The translations under genes and the position numbers were made by a program. The notes under the pieces are model-generated. The model made no database searches and was not told the origin of the DNA. It saw only the letters and a list, made by a program, of their open reading frames with translations. From JAEXOD01 sp043805435 (GTDB lineage Bacteria > Bacteroidota > Ignavibacteria > Ignavibacteriales > Melioribacteraceae), in the NCBI GenBank assembly GCA_043805435.1, contig JAZDHY010000022.1:1-64000 (forward strand): a stretch of DNA of 64,000 nt. Reading direction: 5' to 3'. Position 1 is the stretch's first letter; every line of letters starts with the position of its first letter. Below are positions 26,917-35,342 of this stretch, in pieces.

Positions 26917-27048
26917 AATTTGTTTTATTTTAGTTTTATTTTTTGTATTTTTTTGAATGTAAATATAAAAAAACAAATTATGATATAACAGTGATTTACA
27001 TTATTTTATTATTTAATGACAATTATTAATTTTTAAGCAGGAGAAAGT

Positions 27049-28704
27049 ATGTTTAAAGACCAGCCAAAAGGCTTGCCGGTTCTTTTTTTTACAGAAATGT
27101 GGGAACGATTTGGGTTTTATTTAATGCTTGGAATATTTACTTTGTATATGATAGACCCTAAATCTAATGGTGGAATGGGTTTTGGCGTGTTAAATGCAAC
27201 CGATATTTATGGTACTTATATTGCATTAGTTTATTTGACACCTTTTATTGGTGGTCTTTTAGCAGACAGAATTTTAGGTTATAGGGTAGCTATTACTGTT
27301 GGCGGTGTTTTAATGGGATTAGGATATATAGGATTAGCGTTTTCTTCGGAATATATGTTTTACGTCTCGTTATTGTTTATAATTGTCGGCAATGGTTTCT
27401 TTAAACCAAATATTTCAACTTTAGTTGGTAATATTTATAGTGATGAAAAATACAGACCTTACAAAGACGCGGGATTTAATATTTTTTATATGGGAATAAA
27501 CATTGGAGCATTTGCATGTAATTTTATTGCTGCTTATTTAAGAAATAATTATGGCTGGGGTTATGCATTTTTTGCCGCCGGAATTGGTATGTTTATTGGA
27601 TTAATTTGGTTTTGGATGGGATCTAAACACATCAAACATGCTGATGTAATCAAACCTACAAAACCTGAAGATACGCCATTTAGTAAAATAATTGCTACAA
27701 TATTTTTACCTGCTACTATTTTTGGATTTATTGGATGGTTTATTCCGCAAATGTTATTTGGAAAAGCACTAATAGGTTCACATTCAACCGATGCGTTTTT
27801 GTTTGCTTCAATTCCGGTTATCTATTTTTATGCTTCTTTATGGATGAAAGCAAAATCTAAAGAAGATAAAGATTCAATAGGAGCATTGTTGGCTGTATTT
27901 AGTGTGGTTATAATTTTTTGGGCAATTTTCCACCAAAATGGTTCTGCTTTAACTTTATGGGCTGAAAGATATACCGATAGAGAGTTACCTGCTTCTGTTC
28001 AGGGTGTTTCGGATGTTCTAAAATTTACCGAAGTTGCTTCACCTAATGTTCAATTAATAACAAAAGTAGATTTGCATGGCAGCACAATTTTAGATTCATC
28101 AGGCAAACCAATTGTTGAAGAAACCGTTTCGCCATATTTTCAAAATTTGCCAAAAGAAAAATGGCCTAAAGAAGGTAAAAGTTTAAAGCTTCTTTCAACT
28201 GAAATATTCCAATCAATAAATCCTTTTTTTGTTGTAATATTAACACCTGTTGTAGTTGGATTTTTTGGTTTTCTTAGACGAAGGAAAAAAGAACCGTCAA
28301 CCCCGACAAAAATTGGTATTGGTATGTTAATCACAGCCCTCTCCACAACTGTTATGATGCTTGCTGTTGCTGCTTCAAACAATGGGGCCATAAAAAGTTC
28401 GGGTATGTGGCTAGTAATGACATATGGCATTATTACGGCAGGTGAATTATGTTTAAGTCCGATGGGATTAGCATTGGTTTCTAAATTAAGTCCGCCGCGA
28501 CTTACATCTTTAATGATGGGAGGCTGGTTTTTATCCACTTCAATTGGTAATAAATTATCCGGCGTATTATCCGGAATAATGGTTAGTATTGATAACAAAC
28601 TTTATTTATTTTTAATTAATTTTATTGGTGCATTGTTTGGTGCTATGTTAATTTTTATTATACTCAAATGGCTAAAAAGAGTTTTAACGCAGTATACTAA
28701 ATAA
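27049..28704 (+). CDS. Proton-dependent oligopeptide (POT) family transporter
   Basis: The 551-residue inner-membrane symporter imports di- and tripeptides. The N-terminal ExxER-like stretch FTEMWERFGFYLMLGIFTLY is the family proton-coupling motif. FFKPNISTLVGNIY and FNIFYMGINIGAFACNF are the PTR2 signatures. A central insert of about 80 residues (PASVQGVSDVLKFTE onward) is longer than in E. coli DtpA but normal in Bacteroidota-type members. AGGAGA precedes the ATG. It leads a plus-strand set with the alternative GlmU and nagB. Confidence 0.92.
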   Translation: MFKDQPKGLPVLFFTEMWERFGFYLMLGIFTLYMIDPKSNGGMGFGVLNATDIYGTYIALVYLTPFIGGLLADRILGYRVAITVGGVLMGLGYIGLAFSSEYMFYVSLLFIIVGNGFFKPNISTLVGNIYSDEKYRPYKDAGFNIFYMGINIGAFACNFIAAYLRNNYGWGYAFFAAGIGMFIGLIWFWMGSKHIKHADVIKPTKPEDTPFSKIIATIFLPATIFGFIGWFIPQMLFGKALIGSHSTDAFLFASIPVIYFYASLWMKAKSKEDKDSIGALLAVFSVVIIFWAIFHQNGSALTLWAERYTDRELPASVQGVSDVLKFTEVASPNVQLITKVDLHGSTILDSSGKPIVEETVSPYFQNLPKEKWPKEGKSLKLLSTEIFQSINPFFVVILTPVVVGFFGFLRRRKKEPSTPTKIGIGMLITALSTTVMMLAVAASNNGAIKSSGMWLVMTYGIITAGELCLSPMGLALVSKLSPPRLTSLMMGGWFLSTSIGNKLSGVLSGIMVSIDNKLYLFLINFIGALFGAMLIFIILKWLKRVLTQYTK

Positions 28705-28731
28705 TAAATTTATCCAACAAATGGGAGTTAA

Positions 28732-29994
28732 ATGGTTGATTCAATTTGTATTTTTGAAGGTATTTATTACAAGAGGCTTTTACCACTTGTATATATGCGA
28801 CCTGAATACGATCTAAGGTGTGGAATATTAACCTTAAGAGAAAAAATCCAACGTAGCTATCCCGATATTCCGGTAACGCTTCACTGTCGTGGATATTTGA
28901 CTGAAACTATGAAGGAAAATAATCCTGGTTTTCTGATTAATGAAATTAATGGGAAATCTTGTTTATTTGTTAATGGCAGAACTCTTGCCGATAGCAGCTT
29001 TATTGAAAAAATACCACTTGATGGTGATGATATTTTATATGTAAATAGCGATCAGATTATTGCGGCTCGTGTTAGTGGTACTAAGCTGGATATCCTTAAA
29101 CATTCGCTTAATGATGTATTTACATTATCCGATTTTTCTGATTTATTTAAAGTTGAAATAGATGTAAAACTAATCAGTTATCCTTGGGATTTGATTTATA
29201 ATAATGGTAAAGCCATTATTGACGATTTTAACTGGATTGTTACTGATAAAAAAAATACTATACGCGGTAAAATATATGAAGGGGCATATTTATTAAATAA
29301 AGAAAATATCTTTGTTGATGATGGTGCCGTTGTTAAACCCGGTGCCGTTTTAGATGCGGAATCGGGTCCAATTTACATTGGTAAAAATGCAATTATTTTT
29401 CCAAATGCATTTATTTTAGGCCCCTGTTTTATTGGAGCATATACGCAAATTAAGGCATCTGCAAAAATTTATGAAGACACAAGTATTGGTGAAGTTTGTA
29501 AAGTTGGAGGCGAAGTTGAAGCTTCCATAATTCATTCTTATTCCAATAAACAACATGATGGTTTTTTAGGTCACTCTTATCTTGGTATGTGGGTTAATTT
29601 AGGTGCCGATACGAATAATAGTGATTTGAAAAATAATTATGGAAGTGTTAAAGTTATTATTAATGATGAACAAATTGATTCGGGTATGCAATTTATGGGT
29701 TTAACTATGGGTGATCATGCAAAAACCGCAATTAATACTATGTTTAACACCGGTACTGTTGTTGGTGTTGCAAGCAACATCTTTGGTGGTGGTTTCCCCG
29801 AAAAATACATTCCTTCTTTTACATGGGGTGGCCCGGAAGCAACTACAACTTACGATTTGGAAAGAAGTATTGATGTTGCCAGGCGTGTAATGGCAAGAAG
29901 AAAAAAAGCTTTTACAGAAGCAACTGAAAGACTACTTAAAAAAGTTTTTGACCTTACACGCGATGAAAGGAAAAAAAGAGGTATGCCAAATTAA
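28732..29994 (+). CDS. Alternative-type GlmU: sugar nucleotidyltransferase/acetyltransferase
   Basis: The 420-residue protein fits the 'alternative bacterial GlmU' family (UDP-GlcNAc diphosphorylase / glucosamine-1-phosphate N-acetyltransferase), which replaces classical GlmU in Bacteroidota relatives. The N-terminal half is a degenerate nucleotidyltransferase fold opening with ICIFEGIYYKRLLPLVYMRP. The C-terminal half is a left-handed beta-helix with hexapeptide runs (AIIFPNAFILGPCFIGAY) and GHSYLGMWVNLGADTNNSD. Its place between the transporter and nagB suits amino-sugar metabolism. It could also be annotated as a sugar-phosphate thymidylyltransferase. Confidence 0.82.
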   Translation: MVDSICIFEGIYYKRLLPLVYMRPEYDLRCGILTLREKIQRSYPDIPVTLHCRGYLTETMKENNPGFLINEINGKSCLFVNGRTLADSSFIEKIPLDGDDILYVNSDQIIAARVSGTKLDILKHSLNDVFTLSDFSDLFKVEIDVKLISYPWDLIYNNGKAIIDDFNWIVTDKKNTIRGKIYEGAYLLNKENIFVDDGAVVKPGAVLDAESGPIYIGKNAIIFPNAFILGPCFIGAYTQIKASAKIYEDTSIGEVCKVGGEVEASIIHSYSNKQHDGFLGHSYLGMWVNLGADTNNSDLKNNYGSVKVIINDEQIDSGMQFMGLTMGDHAKTAINTMFNTGTVVGVASNIFGGGFPEKYIPSFTWGGPEATTTYDLERSIDVARRVMARRKKAFTEATERLLKKVFDLTRDERKKRGMPN

Positions 29995-30024
29995 TTCATT
30001 TTATAAAATAAATTTGAGATTAAA

Positions 30025-30834
30025 ATGCGTTTAATTATTCAACCAAATTATAACAAGGTTTCTTTATGGGCTGCTAAGTATATTGTTAATAGAATTAATG
30101 AATTTAAACCGACTCCTAAAAAACCATTTAAGTTAGGTCTTCCGACAGGTTCATCCCCTATCGGTTTATACAAAGAATTAATTAATTTTTATCAAGAAGG
30201 GAAAGTTTCATTTAGAAATGTTGTTACTTTTAACATGGACGAATATGTAAGTTTACCCGAAGATCATCCCCAAAGTTATCATTATTTTATGTGGTCTAAT
30301 TTTTTTGAACATGTTGATATTTTGAAAAAGAATGTAAATATCTTAGACGGAAACGCAAGTGATTTGTATAAAGAATGTGAAAATTATGAAAATAAAATCA
30401 AATTACTTGGCGGCATAAATTTGTTTTTAGGCGGAATAGGTCCTGATGGACATATTGCATTTAACGAACCCGGTTCTTCACTTGGTTCTCTTACCCGTGT
30501 TAAAACTTTAACTCTGGATACTATTATAGCAAATTCAAGATTTTTTAAAAATGATGTAAATCTTGTTCCAAAAACTGCTTTAACTGTTGGTGTTAAAACT
30601 GTTATGGATTCTGAAGAAGTGCTTGTTATTATTTCGGGACATTCAAAAGCTCGGGCATTAGCCAAAGTTGTTGAAGAGGGTGTAAATCATATGTGGACAG
30701 TAAGTGCTTTACAGTTACATCCTAAAAGTATTATTGTTTGTGACGATGCTTCAACTGTTGAATTAAAAGTTGGTACCGTAAATTACTTTAAGGATATTGA
30801 ATCAATTAATTTAGACCCTGAAAATTTACAGTAA
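30025..30834 (+). CDS. nagB: Glucosamine-6-phosphate deaminase
   Basis: Converts glucosamine-6-phosphate to fructose-6-phosphate and ammonia. The 269-residue protein has GLPTGSSPIGLYKEL, FNMDEYVSLPEDHPQSYHYF, GGIGPDGHIAFNEPGSSL and SGHSKARALAK, with the catalytic Asp and His present. It completes the catabolic step after NagA and links to the GlmU-like gene upstream (30-base gap). Confidence 0.97.
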   Translation: MRLIIQPNYNKVSLWAAKYIVNRINEFKPTPKKPFKLGLPTGSSPIGLYKELINFYQEGKVSFRNVVTFNMDEYVSLPEDHPQSYHYFMWSNFFEHVDILKKNVNILDGNASDLYKECENYENKIKLLGGINLFLGGIGPDGHIAFNEPGSSLGSLTRVKTLTLDTIIANSRFFKNDVNLVPKTALTVGVKTVMDSEEVLVIISGHSKARALAKVVEEGVNHMWTVSALQLHPKSIIVCDDASTVELKVGTVNYFKDIESINLDPENLQ

Positions 30835-30854
30835 AATTTAATAACCGAGATCCC

Positions 30855-30881
30855 TGTCCCCTTTTACTTTAAAAGGGGACA
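30855..30881. terminator. Strong hairpin after nagB, possible terminator
   Basis: TGTCCCCTTTTA, a 3-base loop (CTT), then TAAAAGGGGACA: 12 bp with no mismatch, starting 21 bases after the nagB stop. It has no following T-run on either strand, so it may terminate weakly or serve to stabilise the transcript's 3' end. Confidence 0.5.
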
Positions 30882-31022
30882 ATTGGAAGTTATGTTAATA
30901 AATTCATTTATTTTATAACTATTTAAAGTAGCTTCAATAATAATTTTGTTAAAAATATTTTTTTTTATTATTTAATTTTGAATTAAATTTTAGTATAAAA
31001 TAGTTTAGTTAACTGCACCTAA

Positions 31023-31036
31023 TATGTTATAACATA
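31023..31036. promoter_or_regulatory. 14-bp palindrome TATGTTATAACATA
   Basis: A perfect palindrome in the leader region of the NFACT gene, about 190 bases before its start. The core shares ATGTTAT/ATAACAT with the inverted repeat at 24290-24314. It may be an operator; in DNA this AT-rich, chance is not excluded. Confidence 0.3.
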
Positions 31037-31229
31037 ATTACTTAGTACGATAAAAGAATTATGTTGGCTTGTACATTATTATTTTTGTTTTAATTTGATT
31101 GACAGTTTATTTATTTGTTCGTTTTTGTTGTCGGTTACTTTTTTTGAACTAATAATAAAATAATTTCTACACAATCTCGTAATGGAGATGTGATTTTTTA
31201 ACTTTAATTATCAAAAGAAGAATACATCA

Positions 31230-32858
31230 ATGTTTAATAACCACTTATTATTAAAAAGGCATCTCGCTGAATTATCAAATATAATTATAGGATTAACGGC
31301 AGAAGAAGTTTTTACACAAGAAAAAGATACTTTGTTTATTTCGGCAGGCAATTCAATATTTCCATATTTTCACTTAATTATTTCAGCAAATGCAAATGCT
31401 CCATATATAATTTCAAAGCAAGAACATCACAAAGCAAAAAAAAACACAATTCTTTTTTTTGATAAATACTTTCCCGCAAAAATTAAAGATATTCATTTTT
31501 GTGTAAACGATAGAATTATTAAAATTATTTTTAATACAGGAATTCTTTATTTTTTTTATTCTGGTCCAAAAACTAATGTATTATTTGTTGCAAATGACGA
31601 AGTTTTGAGTTTTAAAAAAATTGACGAATCGGATTATAATATAAAAATTGGTGAGTTTAATTCTTTGGAATTCCTTAATCCAAATAACCAATTTACTCTA
31701 GCACATTCTAAAAATGTTGAAAATAATATAAAAAACGTTTACGAAACAAAAAGATTTAAAAAAGAATTGGAAATAAGAAAAATTAAATTTCCATTAATTG
31801 CAGTTGAACAGCTTAAAACAGAAATTATAGAAAACATTTTACAAAACAGAATTATTGTATTTTACGATAAAACACTTAATTCTGTTCTTTTACAACCTGA
31901 AGGATTTTTTATTTCGGATACTGCAGTAGCCATTAAGTTTTTTTCGAACGTAAACGATTCAATCCATTATTATTTAAGTCTTCAACAAAAATATCATTCA
32001 TTGATTAATCTTAAACTGCAGATTGGCAGATATTTGGAAAAAGAACTAATAAAACTTAGTGATAAATTAAATAATCTAAAAAATAGAATTGATAATGGTT
32101 CTAAAGAAGAAGTATATAAACACTTCGGTAATTTGCTTTTATATAACATTAATTCATATAAAAAAACATCAGATCAAGTTATAGAAGTTTTTGATTATAA
32201 CATTGAAAAATGGATTAGTATATCAATAAATAGTAAATTTAATTATCAAAAAAATATCGATTTGTTTTTTGATAAAGCTAGGAATGAAAAAATAAGTTAT
32301 AATAAATCAATAGATTTGTTTAATATGACCGAAATTAAGTATAAAAAAATACTTAGAATTAAAAATGATTTTGATAAAACTGAAGAAATTAAAGATTTAA
32401 TAAAATTAAAGGACGACTTAAAATTGGGATCAGATAAACAACCGGAATATAATAATGAAAAACAATTTAATTTTAAAACCTATTTGTGTTGTGGGAAATA
32501 TAAAATTTATGTTGGTAAAGATAGCACCAACAACGATTTATTAACAACAAAGTTTGCCAAGCAAAACGATTATTGGTTTCACGTAAGGGGTGCTTCCGGT
32601 TCGCACGTGATATTAAGGGTTGATAACACAAAAGAAATTGTGCCTAAAAATGTTTTAAAATCCGTAGCCTCTTTAACTGCATATCATAGTAAGGCAAAAA
32701 CTGCAGGAACAGTGCCCGTTGTTTATACATTAAAAAAATATGTGGTTAAAAAGAAAGGAATGAATGTCGGTCAAGTAGTTTTATTAAAAGAGGATGTTTT
32801 ATTGGTTAAACCCGAAATTCCGGCCGATTGCGAATTTATTAGTAGTACAGACGAATAA
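31230..32858 (+). CDS. rqcH: NFACT protein RqcH (ribosome quality control)
   Basis: The 542-residue protein fits the NFACT family: an N-terminal NFACT-N domain, a long central coiled coil (roughly residues 260-390), and a C-terminal NFACT-R domain with DYWFHVRGASGSHVIL and AAYHS-like SLTAYHSKAKTAGTVPVVYT. Bacterial RqcH binds obstructed 50S subunits and adds C-terminal alanine tails. The N-terminal part is more divergent than usual and older annotations call such proteins fibronectin-binding. It stands alone, flanked by two long non-coding gaps. Confidence 0.88.
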   Translation: MFNNHLLLKRHLAELSNIIIGLTAEEVFTQEKDTLFISAGNSIFPYFHLIISANANAPYIISKQEHHKAKKNTILFFDKYFPAKIKDIHFCVNDRIIKIIFNTGILYFFYSGPKTNVLFVANDEVLSFKKIDESDYNIKIGEFNSLEFLNPNNQFTLAHSKNVENNIKNVYETKRFKKELEIRKIKFPLIAVEQLKTEIIENILQNRIIVFYDKTLNSVLLQPEGFFISDTAVAIKFFSNVNDSIHYYLSLQQKYHSLINLKLQIGRYLEKELIKLSDKLNNLKNRIDNGSKEEVYKHFGNLLLYNINSYKKTSDQVIEVFDYNIEKWISISINSKFNYQKNIDLFFDKARNEKISYNKSIDLFNMTEIKYKKILRIKNDFDKTEEIKDLIKLKDDLKLGSDKQPEYNNEKQFNFKTYLCCGKYKIYVGKDSTNNDLLTTKFAKQNDYWFHVRGASGSHVILRVDNTKEIVPKNVLKSVASLTAYHSKAKTAGTVPVVYTLKKYVVKKKGMNVGQVVLLKEDVLLVKPEIPADCEFISSTDE

Positions 32859-33084
32859 AATTTATTAATATTATTTCGGTTATATTAAAATTTGTTAGCA
32901 TATTCATGCATTTTTTTGTATTTTAATTATTATTGCGTTGTTTTTAAAAATAATTTACCGAGGTGCTTTACAAGTACAAAGATAGGGGTAATAAAACTAA
33001 ATATTATATAACATTTTTCTAATCCGCTAATTAGAAGTATTGTAATTCTAGTAGAAATATAAATTTTATTTTGAGGTTGAATAG

Positions 33085-35256
33085 ATGGTATTAATTTGTA
33101 ATGGATGTAATGCGCACTTATTTATGGGGGATTTTATTTTTAAAAAGAAAAATAAATATTTCTTTCCAAATTTTAATTTATCAATAATTAAAAACAAATT
33201 ATGGCTTTTTTTTGTTTTTTTTCTATCCCCGTTTTTTTATAATAATGCCCAAGACACTACTGCACAAAAAAATAGAATAGATTTTTATGAGTTAACTTTA
33301 GAGCAATTGAGCAATATTGTTATTACTGCATCAAAGGCTCCTCAATCAATAGATAAAATAACTCAAAAGGTTGATATAGTTTCTGAAAAAGAAATTTTAA
33401 CTACTGTTTTAGGAAATCGGAATATAGCGGAATTAATTCAATATCTGCCCGGTGCATCGGTTAAAGTTTTATCACGTAATGACGTTAATTGGGGCTCGTA
33501 TGGGGGTATAGGACCAAAATACAATACATACATGATACAAGGTTTATCAATTGACGGCTTTATGGATCCGACAGGTATTGACGTAATGGGTATCCAGCGT
33601 ATTGAGCTGCAAAGAGGCCCTGCATCAATACTTTATTCTAATTATTTATCACAAGATTTTGCAGGGAATCAGAGTCCATTAGCCGGTACTGTAAATATTA
33701 TTATGAAAGAAGATATAACTAAACCTGTAACGGCACTTGGATTAGAGTATGGATCATATAATACTTATAACGTAAAATTATTTCATTCCAATCGGTTTGA
33801 TAACTTGCATATTTATGGGGGAATTTCATACGAAAAATCGGATTATGTTAATTATGGAACTGTAAATTCATGGCTAAATATGCAGAAAAATCCGGAATAT
33901 CAAAAGACTAAAACTCTTTTTGGCACAACGTATTATTTGGATACAAAGGAAAATCACAAATTAACTTTTTATGGAAATCAGTCTTTTCAATTGGGTGATT
34001 TTGGAAGAATCAGCAGAGAATTTAATTTTAGATATAGTTTATTAAATTTAACATATTCGGGAAAAATGACTGATTATCTTAAATTTGTTCTTAAGGCGGG
34101 ATTACGTAAATACTATCGTTCTTGGGAAGAGGATGAAAATATTTATGATATAATGGTGATGAAAGAAACTGATGGAGTCGAGCAGACTATTTTACCATTT
34201 GATGCCTCTTTTAGTTTTTCGCATTTAAATAACAGCCTTTTAACATTCGGTGTAGATTATCAACATGCAATTTATTTGACTTGGATTAAATCGTTAGAAA
34301 ATATAAAAACGACCGGAAATGATGCATTAGCAAAACAATTAGGAATATATTTTCAAGAAGAATTCCAATTAGATAATATTACTCTTAGGGGTGGCGGAAG
34401 ATTTAATATCATTAATTATAAAATAAATAAATTTGATAGTGTTTCACCGGATATTAACAGTAAAGATTGGAACGTATTTTTATGGAGTGTTGGAGCAAAA
34501 TATCATTTGTTAGAAAATTTCTCGCTATTTACAAATGCCGGCAGCAGCTTTTTAACTCCCGGTTTAAAATCCATTGGAGGCACATTATCTTCAGACGATA
34601 TTTATGTGCTAAATAAAAATGGGCAGCTACCAAATCATGATTTGAAACCGGAAAATGGTTATGGTTTTGATTTTGGAATAGATTATTTATTGTTAAATAG
34701 TATTAACCTATCGCTGCGAGCCTTTAGTAATACACTTAATGACGCAATAATTGACATTGTAATAAGTGAAAATCCCTCACAAACAAAATCTATCAACGCA
34801 TCCGGTAATACAACAATAAAAGGAATTGAATTTAGTGTAAAGCAAAAAATTGGTAAAAATGTGAATTGGTTTGGAAATGGAACCTATACCGATTCGAAAA
34901 TGAAAAATTCGGTTAATGCCGACCAAGATGGAATTCCGATCCCCTTTGTTCCCGAATTTACTGGAAATTTAGGTTTATCTTTAGTACTTTCTTATGATAT
35001 TGAACTAAGCTTTATGTTACATTTGGGAGGAATTATCTATGACAGCAATTCTAAAACTAATAGGCGTAGTTTTAATTCTAAAGAATTGTTAAATGTTATG
35101 GTATCAAAGGACATTAGTTTTAGTAGTGATAATAAAATTAATGTTTTTGTAAAGTTTTATAACATTACAAATAATCATTTTGAAATGCCTTGGCAATTTA
35201 AAGATGCCGGTTTTAATATAACATTTGGGATGAATTTATTGCTAAATACTATATAG
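33085..35256 (+). CDS. TonB-dependent outer-membrane receptor
   Basis: The 723-residue outer-membrane protein has an unusually long cytosolic-type lead (about 35 residues) before a hydrophobic export helix (LWLFFVFFLSPFFYNNAQ). A plug domain follows (about 75-205: VDIVSEKEI, AELIQYLPGASVKV, YMIQGLSIDGF, IQRIELQRGPASILY) and then a beta-barrel of alternating aromatic strands. The ligand is unknown and no B12-type riboswitch was recognised upstream. GAGG lies eight bases before the ATG at 33085, but ATG 33124 would give a shorter lead. It is followed closely by three signalling genes. Confidence 0.88.
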   Translation: MVLICNGCNAHLFMGDFIFKKKNKYFFPNFNLSIIKNKLWLFFVFFLSPFFYNNAQDTTAQKNRIDFYELTLEQLSNIVITASKAPQSIDKITQKVDIVSEKEILTTVLGNRNIAELIQYLPGASVKVLSRNDVNWGSYGGIGPKYNTYMIQGLSIDGFMDPTGIDVMGIQRIELQRGPASILYSNYLSQDFAGNQSPLAGTVNIIMKEDITKPVTALGLEYGSYNTYNVKLFHSNRFDNLHIYGGISYEKSDYVNYGTVNSWLNMQKNPEYQKTKTLFGTTYYLDTKENHKLTFYGNQSFQLGDFGRISREFNFRYSLLNLTYSGKMTDYLKFVLKAGLRKYYRSWEEDENIYDIMVMKETDGVEQTILPFDASFSFSHLNNSLLTFGVDYQHAIYLTWIKSLENIKTTGNDALAKQLGIYFQEEFQLDNITLRGGGRFNIINYKINKFDSVSPDINSKDWNVFLWSVGAKYHLLENFSLFTNAGSSFLTPGLKSIGGTLSSDDIYVLNKNGQLPNHDLKPENGYGFDFGIDYLLLNSINLSLRAFSNTLNDAIIDIVISENPSQTKSINASGNTTIKGIEFSVKQKIGKNVNWFGNGTYTDSKMKNSVNADQDGIPIPFVPEFTGNLGLSLVLSYDIELSFMLHLGGIIYDSNSKTNRRSFNSKELLNVMVSKDISFSSDNKINVFVKFYNITNNHFEMPWQFKDAGFNITFGMNLLLNTI

Positions 35257-35342
35257 ACTATATTGATAGTGTTAATATATTCCAATGATTTTTTGAATTT
35301 TCTTTTTAACTTATTATTTGCAAATAAAATATTGAGTGTAGT

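Larger units (their letters stand above)
30835..31229. other. 395-base non-coding stretch between nagB and rqcH
   Basis: Very AT-rich, with no convincing small gene on either strand. It holds a 12-bp perfect hairpin near nagB (30855-30881), a 14-bp palindrome at 31023-31036, and a TTGACA-like hexamer near 31099 without a good -10 partner. A promoter for the NFACT gene presumably lies here. Confidence 0.6.

Noticed and set aside
32859..33084. Possible riboswitch before the TonB receptor (GC-richer patch near 32957-32995)
   Set aside because: I could not match it to a cobalamin or other known riboswitch consensus, and the patch is short.
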